The translations under genes were made by a program, and so were the position numbers. From Polytrichum commune (Eukaryota; Streptophyta; Polytrichopsida; Polytrichales; Polytrichaceae), in assembly GCA_950295325.1 (NCBI GenBank), contig OX485806.1, positions 15,684,001-15,748,000 of the forward strand: a stretch of DNA of 64,000 nucleotides. The letters run 5' to 3'. The notes under the pieces are model-generated. The model saw only the letters and a list, made by a program, of their open reading frames with translations, had not been told where the DNA came from and ran no database searches. This document shows positions 23,601 to 36,220 of the stretch, piece by piece (the stretch's first letter is position 1; the number at the start of each line of letters is the position of its first letter).

Positions 23601-24099
23601 CCTAACTGAAAAAATCTGGAATTTTTCAGCCACAAAATCACAAATCCTACCTCCGACCAACTGCATTTGGTGTGTGTTTTTCTCGCCTCGAAATTTCACC
23701 GGCGAGACTGACCATGAGCATCAATTTTGCATCATCATTATCACCATTGTTTTTACTGGTTTAGGGGTTTGCCTTTTGAATCCTCCGCAACTTGTGCCTG
23801 AGTGTGGAAGTTACGCCCATTCCTTACGCCCAGAAGCTTGGAAACTCACGAGGTCTCGACAAAACTGCAGGAAATCTCGCACTCCAACCTCCACTCCCCT
23901 ATTCACTTACACTACAGGACCACTTAAACCCCAAAGTAATAAATTCCACGCCGGCTCTTAGTGCATTTTGGCCTTCTTATCAGAAATAAATAAATAAACT
24001 CCCACGCCAGTCTTCTTGAAGACCTACCCTCTATATATATATACCCTCGATCATTTCCTCATTCAGCCCATCTTACTGTAATTTCTCCCAATTTTTGCA

Positions 24100-24880
24100 T
24101 AATTCACCTCGAACCTCGAACCTTCAATATCCCATAAAGATATCCTATCTCCTTGTAATTTCCACTAATTAAGTGGGAGTTTTCCTAGCCTCCAGTCAAG
24201 TTAATCTCGCAGTCACCATCAGATGCTAATTGCCATCAATGCATGGGAACCTTGACTTGTCAGGGTTTAAGGGCACTTGTGCAGTAACACTTTTTAACAG
24301 CAAACATCAAATTTGTGAGAATGCTGGTCTATCTTCATCATTTCCCTCATAATTCAGCTTTTTTCTCCCACTACTTTTTGCGCTTTCAAGACATGATAAT
24401 TCATCTTGAACCTCGAATCATCATGTCCTACCCTCCTCTTTCCTAATTCCTTCTAATTAAGTGGGAGTACTCCTAATTAACCTCAAATTAAGTTAATCTC
24501 GCAGTCACATGACAATGACGATGATACCCATGAGATGCTTCAACGGAACCTTAAATAGGGTTTAAGCATCAGGGTTACAACACACCACATGAGTTCCATG
24601 TGCAGTAGCATCATCACAATTTTACAGCAAACGTACCAACCCAAATTCGAGGTTGAAATTTTCCTGGGGATTAGTTTAAAGTAAACATTCCAACGAACAT
24701 TGGTGGTCAAAATTTATGGGGTTTCCAACTATCCTCGTGATCACTTCCCTCAATCTTTATCAAATCTACCATTTCCTTCAACATTTCTCAACCTCAAATG
24801 AATTTACATCTCTCCTAATTTCTACTAATTACATGGAGTTCTCCTAATTACCCCCATTTAATCTCAGATTTTTCAGAACC
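24100..24880. repeat. Diverged tandem repeats with CTAATTAAGTGGGAG core
   Basis: The phrase 'cactaattaagtgggagtt' near 24163 recurs near 24453 and, weaker, near 24825. Each is followed by 'ttaatctcgcagtcac'-like or 'aatctcagat'-like text. The period is roughly 290-370 bp. Confidence 0.55.
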
Positions 24881-25019
24881 TTGATCAGGGTCAAGGATGC
24901 ATACATGCATGCCCAAAGTATCACATGGATTCCGTGCGCAGTGACAACATTGCAGTTTACAGCAAACATCCCAACCCGAATTTGGGGTCAAAATTCATCA
25001 TACAGAATTTCTTCTTGAA

Positions 25020-25700
25020 TGTAGACATGCCTAATACGATAACCAATTTAGGCTTAATAGTCAGCCTGAGTGGAGGGAACTTATACGACCATTTAGTGAA
25101 CACAAGAATCTTCGCTTCAATAATGAATAAGATATGCATATGAATTTCAAAAATCATGTGGAAAGTGGCTACAACCTCGATTTGGATTTGCCAACTTCAT
25201 CTCATACTAATTTTTGTTTTCATTTTTTTTCGGCACAAATTGGAAGTGAATTCATTGCAAAAAGAAAAGTGCAACCACCTCAAGCGAAACAAAGCAAATG
25301 AGGAGACTCAAGAAATAATGTCCATCTGGGGCCTAATTGCTACCGGTAACAATAAGACCTCTAACACACCACACATTGTCAAATTATTTTAAGACCATCC
25401 TCATAAGCAACATCCAGTGTTTTTTCCAAATCCGTGAGAGTCCGTTCCCACTCAAGTCTACCATAGTCAAGTAAAGAATCCCACAATGGCCATTGAAGAG
25501 CATTCAAAACTAGATCATTCCGTTGACGTCAAATAAACCACGAAAGACCACTCTCAAGAAGAACCAAACACAACTGAAAAGTGTCCGTGATTTGCTAAGA
25601 CATTGATCAAAAAGGTTGTGCATCATTGAAACAAATTTTCAAGGCCCGAGGATCTCGTACTGATTACGTGTTTCATATTCATTTAAGACCCATCTATCTT
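25020..25700. mobile_element. Family R element, copy 6, interrupted by an insertion
   Basis: Family R phrases run from 'gacatgcctaatacgataac' to about 25205, then resume at about 25665 with 'gtgtttcatatt…aagacccatctatctta'. Between them lies about 450 bp that includes a LINE-like coding fragment. The break is flanked by similar 13-mers, ATCTCATACTAAT and ATCTCGTACTGAT, probably an aged target-site duplication. Confidence 0.55.
25379..25600 (-). pseudogene. Possible LINE ORF2 C-terminal fragment
   Basis: The minus frame ending at the stop 25379-25381 reads LCLVLLESGLSWFI, an in-frame stop (25529-25531), RQRNDLVLNALQWPLWDSLL, then a helical-looking tail. A Trp-Phe-Ile-x-x-x-RN-D motif of this kind is typical of the region downstream of reverse transcriptase in plant LINEs, next to the zf-RVT domain. 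Only about 70 codons remain. A different transposon protein is possible. Confidence 0.35.
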
Positions 25701-27308
25701 ATGCAGTAAACATTGCGGAAAATCGCAACAAGCCGCCAAGAATGACACATACGAGCAGTCCCAGAAGAGCCCTGCTGGTCGATGAACGAGGACAACTGTG
25801 GGTGCTCCTGTGCATGGATTTATTCAGGGCAGGGCAATCCATAAACGGTATGAATTCATCAGTAAAGAAAATTGGGACTCATTCCTAGATCAACCCAAAT
25901 CCTCCTCCCAAATTACTCCTTTCGTAAGATGAATTCACAGAAGTGCACACTCAATCTCGTGATTTTACAAACTAATTTAGTAATAGGTCCTCCCAATTTC
26001 ATTGGTATCATGAATCAAGTTCACTATATATATATACAACCAATTTCATTACATGTCGCAAACAATTTCATGATTTGGTATCCATATTCACAATTTCACA
26101 AAACCGATTTCATGAACTATATAACTTTATTTCACAAAGAACGGTACATCATATATAAGATTCTCCTGATCACTCCCCACGACTAACTCCGCCAAATTTT
26201 TGATTGACCTCTCTTATCCAACATTGGATCGTGTGTAAAGTGATTGCTTGATCAACAATCAAAGACTAGAGAAGAACCAACACTATTTGCTTCCAACCTT
26301 AAGGTACTGTAATGAAAGACCAAAGAAGTTTGACATCAAGGCTAAAGGTTAAAAGGCTTCCAAGTAATTAAACACAAAACAAAGAGGAACCAATGAACAA
26401 CGAGAAGGCAAAGAATGCGAAACAAGGAGGCGAGAAGTTCAAAAGTCAAGAGTACAAAAACCATAGAGTGCGAAAAACATTTATGAAAATTGGTTTTTGG
26501 TAGATTCATGAAGTTGCTAAAAATAAAATTCTACTTTCATGAACCAACTTGGAACCTTCATCAAATTGAGTTATGCACTTATGTGAAGTCAGAAGAAAAG
26601 AAAAGACAAAATACGCCCGTATCAAGGTACCGGCATGAATGTGAGCCCATTGGCCTTGTGCTAATCACAATATTCCGTGATGCAACGTAAGGTGTTTTGC
26701 CTCCTTTCTTATGTGAAGTCATCCTAGAGCAAGCCCAATCGTTCCTAGATCTACATCTGCATCCGGGAATGAAAAGTGGCCTCCGTCCATGATGTAGATG
26801 CAAACCCAAGCAAAACTGCAACTCATCATGCATGATTTTCAATACTGACTTTTGAATTTCCTCTAAAACGATCACTACTTTTTTGAAGTCATGAACTTCA
26901 ATCGGTTAATTCTCAAACTCGTCCGGTTCATTTGTGAGGGTTAATTTTCAAATGTCTTATTTCTCAAACACATCCGGACCATCTACAACTAGTAATTCTT
27001 CTTGAAGTCCCAAACCTCAACTGGTGATTCCTCAAACTCATCCAGTTCATCTAGAACTAGCCGATACTAGGAAAAAGTAGCAGGTCGAAGCTTTAAAAAC
27101 AAAAAAATCTCATTATACATAACCCTCTCTGCACAATTCCCACATATGTAGGGAGTTCAAGACTTCAACATAAATCTTTCATCGGTGCTTGATATTTACA
27201 TCAGTGAGTGGGCGGCTTCCTTGCATATGCTCCTGCATCAGCATCACGAATGTTAAAATGCAAATGCGGATGCAGATGTAACGAGAAAGAGCTTGCTCTT
27301 ACCAAACG
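25701..27308. other. Non-genic stretch
   Basis: No gene was recognised. Around 26870-27080 lies sequence ('ttgaagtc…aacttcaatcggt…ctcaaactcgtccggttc') distantly like that at 9750-9850 and 37890-37930, an old dispersed repeat. Confidence 0.45.
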
Positions 27309-27550
27309 AGTATACATAATCTCAAACAGTTAAGTTATGCCTCGATGACTGTTGATTCTTCATATCGTGTGTTTGAATTTTTATTTTTATTTTTTGAGAC
27401 AGAAGGCCGACAGGCCAACGCCAAAGCACATGAGGCAGTTGACCACCTGGCAAGTTTTCCGTCAAGTAGAGAGGAGAAGTATACATAATCTCAAACAGTT
27501 AAGTTATGCCTCGGTGACTGTTGATTCTTCAGATCGTGTGTTTGAATTTT
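27309..27550. repeat. 73-bp direct repeat, 169 bp apart
   Basis: The sequence starting AGTATACATAATCTCAAACA occurs at 27309-27381 and 27478-27550 with only two visible differences. The two copies are separated by 96 bp of unrelated sequence. A recent local duplication is likely. Confidence 0.85.
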
Positions 27551-27883
27551 GAGTGTGTGGCAGAAAAACCACGAATTCAGCAGCAAAACATTACAGTTGA
27601 AGCTGCTCTTTGAGTGCTCCACCTGCTCCAGCTTAACCTACATGCTGGAGTACTTTCCCATTTTGTCCCCCAATCCTCCCAAATTAGGCCCTCCAGGTCA
27701 TGTTCCCGGTGTGTGATCGAGTGGCGAAGGGAGCGAGTCTCACAACTGCCCTATTTTTGTCTAATTAGTGTGGGTTACCACTCGGAGGTATGTGTGTTGC
27801 TATAGGCTTTTGACCAACATTATTGTTGCTTCTTTCTTTCTTTACCAACTAAGTTATTTCATATTCTACAGTGTGCATACTAA

Positions 27884-28110
27884 CTACATTAAATATATTT
27901 TTTGAATGATTGGAATGTGGACGAAAATTCACTTGGTAAGTGACAGTAATTGCAACTCTGTGAATCTATAATCTTTAAGAATGTTTTTTTACAAGGAATG
28001 ACAAATAATGTTGGGTTAGCATTTAGTGTTGGTGACACTACTATGCGGTTTAAAATCGATATTGACCAATACGATTAGAATTGGTCATACTGAATATCAT
28101 TTTTTAGGGT
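27884..28110. mobile_element. CACTA-like MITE, family C copy 1 (decayed ends)
   Basis: It shares 'cttggtaagtgacagtaatt' and 'atttagtgttggtgacacta' with copies near 34100-34200 and 39100-39200, all in the same orientation. The termini here are poorly preserved. Confidence 0.55.
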
Positions 28111-29475
28111 ACTCGTGTTACTTGTGTTAAAACTTGATATTCTCAGTAAAATGTTATAGCAATGCATAACTCCAAATGGTGTAGACCCACACGAATTGAA
28201 CAAAATAGTGTAGCTCTGGAATGTTAGATGCCTTGCGATTTTGCGTTGGTGCCCTTCGAACATTGGTGGAAATTTGTGGGAATGTAAGGTTGGTTCATAG
28301 TTGGGTGCTTTGGTGGATGAATTTGCTGCTAGAATTGAAGTTCTCTTCGCAAAAAGGGCATCATTTTTGTTGCTTGGTGCAACAAGCAACATAATATGAC
28401 AATAGAATTCTTGTGTTTGTGATGCCAAATAAGGCGAACGTGTGTAGAGTTTTATTTGAGTTGGCCACTCCACTTACTTGGTTACTTAATATAAGCTAAC
28501 TCAACAGTTGAGTTTGCTACATGACGGGTGAAGATGCCCTAGGTAAGTATTCCCTCCAAACGTGCCTTGAAGTGAGTGAATCATATTCCGGCTCCAATTC
28601 CTCCAATTCCTCCAAATCAACGGACGGGGAGAACCAACTACTACTTTGATTATCCCAATTATTGTAGTGCATGTTACTAATTGGAGTTACATGGTGCTAT
28701 AGCATCTTACTTAGGGATTCAATATATGCTAATCAAAGTTCAATAGGTTCTTCTGACATAATAGAAATATAAATAGCTTTGCTTGGTAAAATATCACATT
28801 CTCATTAAATAGTTGTAGCATTGCATAACTCCAAATAATAACACACAATAATTGGGATAGTCAATGTAGTTAAAAATCAACCGGTTTGTTTTCCCAAATT
28901 ACCAACTCAAAATCAAAACTCTAGGAAATGAAAAAAACCATATATGGTTATTCTTTTATTTTCAATAAAACCTACAAGGAATAACCAAGGCGTTTCAATG
29001 AATAACTAGTTGATTGTAAAGAAGTAAGGATAGCAACCGAATTGGCTCAATTTTCTTTGTGTTCACTGCTCCAAATGAATGAATCTAGAAAGCAACTTGC
29101 CAATGCTTGGCCAAACTCAAACTGGTATTTTATAATCACCGCCACCTCCCCATAAAAAACCACGCACTATACCACCCAAAACTCGAGCCTCCAATTCATT
29201 GAATTCATGTTATGCCAAGACCGCAACCCCACTATTGCTGCCTAATGGAAAACAAACAAAAATACCGACCCATGGTCGACACACTAGAAGATTCCAAACG
29301 GTATGTAACACTCAATGTCCTCACAATATGCATGCAAGGAGGCATCCACACGAATAACAACCCCAACTTCTTCGAATAATGCTACATCCCTTTCATGCCC
29401 ATACATGTATGCATGCTACAAATATATTTGATCACTATCAAATACATCATGCTGCTCATGCTCAACAAATGAAAA
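28111..29475. other. Non-genic stretch, nothing recognised
   Basis: No gene or clear element ends. A 132-codon minus ORF (28075-28473) overlaps the MITE and has no family features. Confidence 0.45.
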
Positions 29476-29739
29476 TTGGAAAACTATCAACAACTACTAT
29501 CCCCACCTAAGCAAATACCAAACAACATACACACAACAAAACCTCGAGACAAAATTTACAACATGGTGCCCAAACCCAATCAACTAGCTCATATCAAGGG
29601 ATTGCACAACCACTTGGAGACACCCCAAGAATCAAACCCAACTCAAGTTGCAAGTCAAGACATCATGCCCTCATAATACATGTCGCGCACCTCTCCATGG
29701 GGAGTGCCCAAAACACCATGGGCATAAGGGGGATCCCGG
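29476..29739 (+). mobile_element. Probable internal region of an LTR retrotransposon next to its 3' LTR
   Basis: The sequence just left of the LTR ends in 'cataagggggatcccgg', with a purine run (AAGGGGGA) in the position and strand of a polypurine tract for + strand orientation. The rest is not recognisably coding apart from a 66-codon frame (29476-29676). Confidence 0.4.
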
Positions 29740-30654
29740 TGTGACAACCGGGACTTGTGTGATGCCGTTGGTGAGAGGGCCCAAGTGATCCTAATGTGGG
29801 TGAGGGCCCCGAGCGTTGGGAACGCCTCCCACCCACGGAGATTAGGAGGCACGAAGGTAAGACCATGAGCTATGCGTAGCTTATGGCGTGCTGATTCTAA
29901 AATGCTCAAGAACACCTTAATTGGAGGTGTGAGCTAGGAGATATGGCAATTTGAGTGGGGCGTTGTCCCTAGACAACGCCTTGGTACAGCAATGGCATGG
30001 GAGTGGCTCCCGGGACTGCCAAGGTTTGAACAGGGATAACTTCCTCAATACTTGCCTGAATGGGGCAAATGAGGAGTCCATCGGCATCTACGTGAAGTGT
30101 AAATGAAGATGAAGTGGTCGCTTGTTAGGATCACATATAAAACAAGGAAGTTATGATGGTCTAAATCTGTTGGGGGCTTCAAGCCCCAACGGCTAAGGGA
30201 AAATGTCTACTTGGCCCCAACTCTTAGTAGAGAGACAAAAGGTTTCTTGACGGTGGGGTAGGGGCCCTGCCAAAAGTCCTAGAGGCTTATATGAGTGAGG
30301 TGGTGTGGCCTCACCCACCCGAGGCCGAACGGCACGGCCTTCATGGGCTTTGGCCCAATGTGAGGGCATAGTTACCTAATATGGTTTGGGTTGTTATAGT
30401 GTTGTTCCGGCAACGCAATGATTAACATAAGATTGGACTTCCATGAATGGAAGTCCACATCTAAGAATTAGTTGTTGATTAAGGGGTGAACCCGAAAGCA
30501 AAGTAGGAGGGTTTGTTTCCCTCCTATGAATTAAGGTCCGCGGTATGGGGAGCTAATCATTAGCATGGCGGAATGTGAAGGGTTAGCCCTCGTGACCCTT
30601 GCTAGAAATAAAAATGACCAAGTTAGTTAAGGGGAGCTAGCGAGGGTTGCGACA
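29740..30654 (+). mobile_element. Probable 3' LTR of a retrotransposon (915 bp)
   Basis: It begins TGTGACAACC and ends GGTTGCGACA, giving the canonical TG…CA with short inverted ends. Base composition is clearly higher in GC than the neighbours. A TATA-like 'catataaaa' lies at 30134-30142, mid-LTR. A polypurine-like tract precedes it. The outer 5 bp do not match as a target duplication, as expected if only one LTR of an incomplete element is present. No protease, reverse transcriptase or integrase was seen in the window near it. Confidence 0.6.
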
Positions 30655-31059
30655 ACACCCATTATTGAGATGCACAACATTACTCAACCAAAACCCATAA
30701 GCCCACCATCTTGTGGGCATGTGGTGCTCATAATTATTAAATACCATGGGGACCACCTTTAATATGAGGCAATAGCAATTGTCAGCCCTGCTCAATCAAC
30801 CCGCTTTAGGTTCACATATAAGCTTGTGGCTATGATCAAGGTGAAGTGTCCCTCATATATGCCAACCCCAAAGATTCTCTCTCTCTATTAATAGTCAATC
30901 ACTGTGAGTGGAAAAATAATCATGGACTTCTCTAATACTCTAGTCGGGTGGAATTAACATAGGTTCAATACCTCGAAATTTCTTCTTAATCTTTCTTGAA
31001 ACTTATGACCAATACCTCATATAAAACAAAAGAGTCATTGTGCATTTAAAGTAGCACAA
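30655..31059. other. Non-genic stretch, nothing recognised
   Basis: Sequence between the LTR and a CACTA-like end. Confidence 0.4.
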
Positions 31060-31247
31060 AACAAATAAAAACCACCCACGTTAATTTTCTAGAAACATTT
31101 ATTGTGGCTCATTCTATTATCCTATTGAAAATCTAGAAAATTAGTGTGGGTTGAAAAGAAATATGACCCACGTTAATTCTCATTATGAGTATTAGTGTGG
31201 CTCTATAAAATTGTTTTAAACCACAATAATAGGACTATTTAGTGTAG
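31060..31247. mobile_element. CACTA-like element, right part only
   Basis: It ends 'ctatttagtgtagtagtg', matching the right end of the MITE at 4656-5067. It has subterminal ATTAGTGTGG motifs in both orientations. The left end was not found. Confidence 0.45.
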
Positions 31248-32921
31248 TAGTGTTTTATTCAACTCTTACCTTTCATAGTTGGATCATCGTCTTACATACT
31301 TCAATTCTTAACTTGGAACACATCGTCATATTTGTGGAAGTTACTACATCATACTTGAACATGACGTATCTGGTACAAGGCAGAACCCAAGGAATGTATA
31401 ATATAAGATAGAGGGCCAAAGAGGAGAGAATAACAAGGAGGAAGGAGGTAGATTTCAATTGTTTTTGTTATTGTGCATGTAGTCATGTTTATGGGATTAT
31501 GGATTGTGTAGATTTTTGTGAATTGTTTGACTATGTCAACAACCTCAACATCATAAAGTGTCAATTATGGATGCTCTTATGTTAGTTTGAAGCACGAACC
31601 TATTTTCAACTAATATTTTTACAATAATAGATAAATTATGAATACTACATTATATTTGTCATTAAGGACATAACGTCATAATTCGCATGAACAAAATTGA
31701 TATCATGACACTTGCTCGGAGTAGTCGATCACATGCATCCTTATATCTAAATCATTGAGGATAATCATTGACGTTCATCATTCACATATGAATTCCACAA
31801 CATGACATTACGAAATGGGAGACTCAAGGGAGGTCATATTTTACTACCCTCTAAATAACCTTAGTTGGTTACACTCTAATTCAAGAATTAAATTTGTAAG
31901 ATTTTATAATCTTGATTCAATGTCAACATGAAGTGTGTGCGATAGAGAGTTGGGCAATTCTTGTGCAAATCTAATCTTACTTTCAAGCTTAGAAAGCTTT
32001 ATAACATCCTCTTTTCAAAGGCCTTTTCATTGTTTTACAAATCTATGTATCCTTCAAACATTGGGAGGGTGAGGTGGGACCATCCTCACATAAGAACTAT
32101 GTACGTGCAACAATATCAAACTACCTAGGAGCATACTCATATTCATTTGTCTTTCTCAAGGCAAGTAGTTACAACCACAAGTTCATGCTTATTACGGTTT
32201 ACCTTCTTTAGATCAAAAGAAAGTATTTATATTAAGTAACTAGTAACCACCCTCCATGTTAAGTTCCAAAAAAGTAAGAGATGATATCAACAATGCTTCA
32301 AGTATTTACAACACACCTATTTCCCTTGTATTCAAATCAACTTTGTAGAATACCTAAGCATAGCACAAACACATGAAGAAAGACGAGCTACAAAATTTAC
32401 TTGTGTTGTCAAATTTGTGAAGGGTCTCCCTCACATGTGCCCATGCCACCATTAATATGCACATCGAGGGTTAGTAACGTACACGAGGTAAGTAGCAACA
32501 ATATCCAAATGTTATCTATGTCACAGAATCATGTCCAACATAAACAAACATTTTGTATCACTAAATACACATATTTTCATTGAGTATTTTACCTATTCCG
32601 TTAGCCATTTAAACCACATGAGACTAAGTTTTGTGGTAGGTTACACGCTCCTTCCACCTATATTAGTCCTCGCTACTTAACCTCATCTCATGATTTACTT
32701 AGGGTAAGCAACATTTGCTTAAACAATGAAAGAGGGCTCTCAAGGTTATCCTTCACATGTTACAAGATTAAGTAAATACCCTTGATCGTAGATTAATAGA
32801 TCAAATATACAGTGGATGTTAGTTAGTTAGTTTTTACAAACCCTCAAGTAACTTTACCCCTTTAGGATTACCTTTTTTGTTGATGAAATAATATGTATTC
32901 ACCAAGAATCTAAGTCTTTTA

Positions 32922-32924
<3 letters not shown>
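31248..32924. other. Non-genic stretch, nothing recognised
   Basis: No gene or element ends recognised. ORFs here are short and featureless. Confidence 0.45.

Positions 32925-32980
<56 letters not shown>
32925..32980. repeat. GA microsatellite (56 bp)
   Basis: About 28 perfect GA units. Confidence 0.95.
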
Positions 32981-32983
<3 letters not shown>

Positions 32984-33782
32984 CTTCAAAGGTTGAATAA
33001 TGTTATGGATGTTCAAGGGTCGTGATATCAATGTACAACATTTTCTAATGGATTTTCTTTAAAACAAAATTTTGACATTCTCACACCCAACATGATGACA
33101 ACTATTTTCACTCAAGTGTACATCACGGACATATTCACCTCAATGCCTCAATCCTCACACTACCTACAAAACTCGAAGTGGTCTTTCCTCCAACATTGTG
33201 TCTCCTCTCACCCCCACATGACCTACATTGATATGTGCAAATACATTGTCATAGCAAATAGGTTGTCTCCTTTACCATGCAAATTACCTTTGGTCAAAAC
33301 CATATCACATAAAAACTTATAATTTTGTTTGTTCACCCGTACATTAACCACCAACACTTTTTTTTATAAAGAAAATGTATTTCGTTATTGTGGTACAATA
33401 TTAAGTATCCAAAATAGTGTGGAATGACAATAAATTAGCATGGATGAACCTCATCGTGTATAGCAATGTAGGCATGCCGGCATGTGCCCCTTATATCCTC
33501 ATAGATTTGTTGAATGGCGTGACTTGTGAGCAAACTCCGACAAGAGATGGGGTGTGCTAGTAAGGCATTTGCCAATTGGTGACGGCCACGTGGCATCATT
33601 GAGCACGGATCCGTGTGCCACCTAGGTTGTGGCCATGCACGGGTGGCATGCTCCACATTCCCAAATATAGAGGATATCAAAAGGGGTGCTTCAAAGCTCC
33701 CCCCGAAGGCCTGGAATTTACGGGATTTAGTGTGGGTCACTCTTTAAAGATACGGGTTCTATACTAAGTAAGTTGAGTTGAA

Positions 33783-33786
<4 letters not shown>

Positions 33787-33813
<27 letters not shown>
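33787..33813. repeat. GA microsatellite
   Basis: About 13 GA units. Confidence 0.9.
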
Positions 33814-33901
33814 AGATGTGCATTTCTAGTGTATTTCTAGTTTCTTTCATTGTAGATTGATAAGAATGTTGCTTACTCCAATTATATGGATGAAATCCAA
33901 A

Positions 33902-34284
33902 CACTACACTAAATGTTGTATTTAGTGTCATATGGTATTTTATGTCGTTGTGGTAACTTTTCTAATGAAACTTCCTATGAATAAGATGACAATAATTGTC
34001 ATCCCAACTTACTTTTGGTTCATCCAAATGCTAGTTATCGAAACAATGTCTGGTATATTATGTATTCTAAATTTTATGTAACGAAGCATTGTCGTGGATG
34101 AAAAATCATTTGGTAAGTGACAGTAATTGCAACATTGTAAATCTATAATGCCCAAAATTTTATACAAGGAATGACAAATAATATTAGGTTTACATATAGT
34201 GTTGGTGACACTACACATGTGGTTTACAATTAGTATTGAGCAATGCAAATAGAATTGGTGACACAAACACAATATTTAGTCTAC
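33902..34284. mobile_element. CACTA-like MITE, family C copy 2
   Basis: It starts CACTACACTAAATGTTGTAT and ends near 'aatatttagtctacc', an imperfect inverse. It shares its right half with copies at 27884 and 39055. Confidence 0.65.
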
Positions 34285-34430
34285 CACCTTATGAGACCCA
34301 AGGGATCATATGCGTTGGTAAAAAGAGGAATACAAACCTACCATTGGGGTAGATTTGCAGAAGTTATAATGACCTGGGATAAATTTCTAGTGACATAAGA
34401 CAAAATGTATGTGAGTCATATGCTTGTAGT

Positions 34431-34560
34431 AAAGGTCCAAGATGACCCTAAATTACCACGTGATAGTGGAGAGGTACCCATTTTCAAATAGAGTGATTGG
34501 CGGTTCGATTCTCGCTGTGAAATCTTCTCTCCACTTGATGGGAAAAAAAACTAGCTAGGT
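34431..34560 (+). mobile_element. tRNA-derived SINE-like element, copy 1
   Basis: A perfect RNA polymerase III B-box-like GGTTCGATTC lies at 34502-34511. An A-box-like 'tgatagtggagagg' lies about 45 bp upstream, tRNA-like spacing. The 120-bp segment is about 80% identical to 45542-45660. Downstream sequence differs between copies. It is not an intact tRNA: no acceptor stem pairing was found. Confidence 0.6.
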
Positions 34561-35945
34561 AGGTAGGAAGCCAAAAGCCCACCCACTGCAAGGTAGGCAG
34601 TAAACCCCACCACCCACAAGAGATCTCTTGAGCTAGGTAGGGCCAATGGACTCAAATTCACATCGGATTGCTTGACGTTGGATATTTATTTATTTATTTG
34701 CTTGCTTGCTTGTAGTAAGTTAGTGAGATTTTGCATATCACAAGTTTCCAATGTGAGTCAACTTCAAAGCTAGATCTTTGAAGCATGTTTTAAAATGCAT
34801 CTTCACTTTAAGGTCAATCTCCCAATGATTTGGGGTTAGAAATATTGAGTTCCATGTTACAATATAGTTGACTCCGTTTACACCTTAGACGGGGCTCTAA
34901 AAGTAACTTAACTTCTTTCCCCACACCCATGGTTTGCCTTGACCCCCTCCGCACCGGTCAAGGGGAATCAAGGAGCCATGTTTCGGGAGAATAGTGCCTC
35001 ACATGGAAATCGTCCGTTACCCTTTTCACTTGGTTTCAAAAAGTGAGTAATATGCAAAGGCCGATTCTCTTGTGACACATCTAGTACCATTTTGTTCTTT
35101 ATCCTCATGATAATTGTGTTGTACACGAACATATATATGGCCCGCACTAATGTATAGAGTAGTTTCAAAACAACCAACCCGGCTTTTAAGTTTGAGCGAA
35201 TCAAGGGGATGGAAAGCCACTTCATATATACAAGTTTTGTGATAGATTCATTGTTCGTCAAGTCATTGATTGCAAAGAAGACTAAGAGCATTCGACGTAG
35301 ACTCCGGTTGTCAAATCGACGGGGGGAGATAGATAGGTGGATAGTCATTGGAGTATAAGATAAATTTCACTACGTTTTTTCACCATGTTTTCAAGGGACG
35401 ATAATTGCCAAAGTTCTACAAATCTTCGGCCTTCCACAAGTGAGCATGTGCGGTGATGTGTATATATGAAGTCACTCATTGACCATCATTCATTGGCTTG
35501 TCACAATAAGGCAAGTGCCCTCGTGCAGCCATCATTTAATGTATGTCGCTTACACACCACCCAATATGAACTAGCAAGATGAACATGTGTTTCATCCCAT
35601 CCCACTTCTCAAAAGAGAACCACCCCGAAAATAACACACATACATGTGATATATTGCATCAAAGTAGTTAGCACGATATCACACATTGTCACTCAATGTA
35701 TAAGTAGGTGTTTGCATAAAGTTCCAAGGGGGAGGGGGATGGATTCTTCACACAATGTATAAATTAACATGAGTGTAAGAAGGGGTGTAATATGAGGTAT
35801 TGATGTACATAGAATACATAAAGGAGATGTGTTACTTTTCTTTACTATGTACATTTAGAAAGGCTATTAAGAATTTTAAGGGAGAGTTAAATGTACAAAA
35901 GGTCATTGTCAATTGAATGAATGCCTAATGTTCAAAAATGCGGAG
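34561..35945. other. Non-genic stretch
   Basis: Contains a tract of 'ttta' and 'cttg' short repeats near 34685-34712. It also has a 126-codon minus ORF (34968-35348) whose translation shows no recognisable domain; I do not call it a gene. Confidence 0.45.
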
Positions 35946-35949
35946 GCTC

Positions 35950-36220
35950 TCCCAAAAGGTGCACTCTAAGGGCCAATTTACACGTGTCCAAGTCCCAAGT
36001 CACCTGAAGTCAATATGTGAAATCTCAAGCGTTCAGAGCATGGGAGTTGAGACTTAATACTTCACATGGGGTCCTAAATCCCAAGTATGACATGGATGCC
36101 TATATGGCAACATTTTTTGGAGGTGAGGCTCGGGATTTGTTATGGGAGTTGCGTTGAGAAAAACGCTAGACCCAACTCTCAATAGAGGTCCCTAACTTAA
36201 CCTAAGTACGGAGAATAGAT
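35950..36220. mobile_element. Diverged relative of the 58028 element, opposite orientation
   Basis: It starts 'agggccaatttacacgtgtc' and contains 'acatggggtcctaaatccca', 'agtatgacatggatgcc' and 'acccaactctcaa'. These match the inverse of 58750-58970. The left end is preserved, the right end uncertain. Confidence 0.55.

Noticed and set aside
30020-30045. rRNA- or homing-site-like text 'gaacagggataac'
   Set aside because: Too short, and surrounding LTR sequence shows no rRNA similarity.
32834-33031. Minus ORF with Ser-Leu run
   Set aside because: Produced by the GA microsatellite.
34490-34520. tRNA gene suggested by GGTTCGATTC
   Set aside because: No acceptor or anticodon stem can be folded around it; it fits a SINE head, and a related copy lies at 45542.
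34968-35348. 126-codon minus ORF
   Set aside because: No recognisable domain, and a second overlapping frame is equally open; not enough to call a gene.
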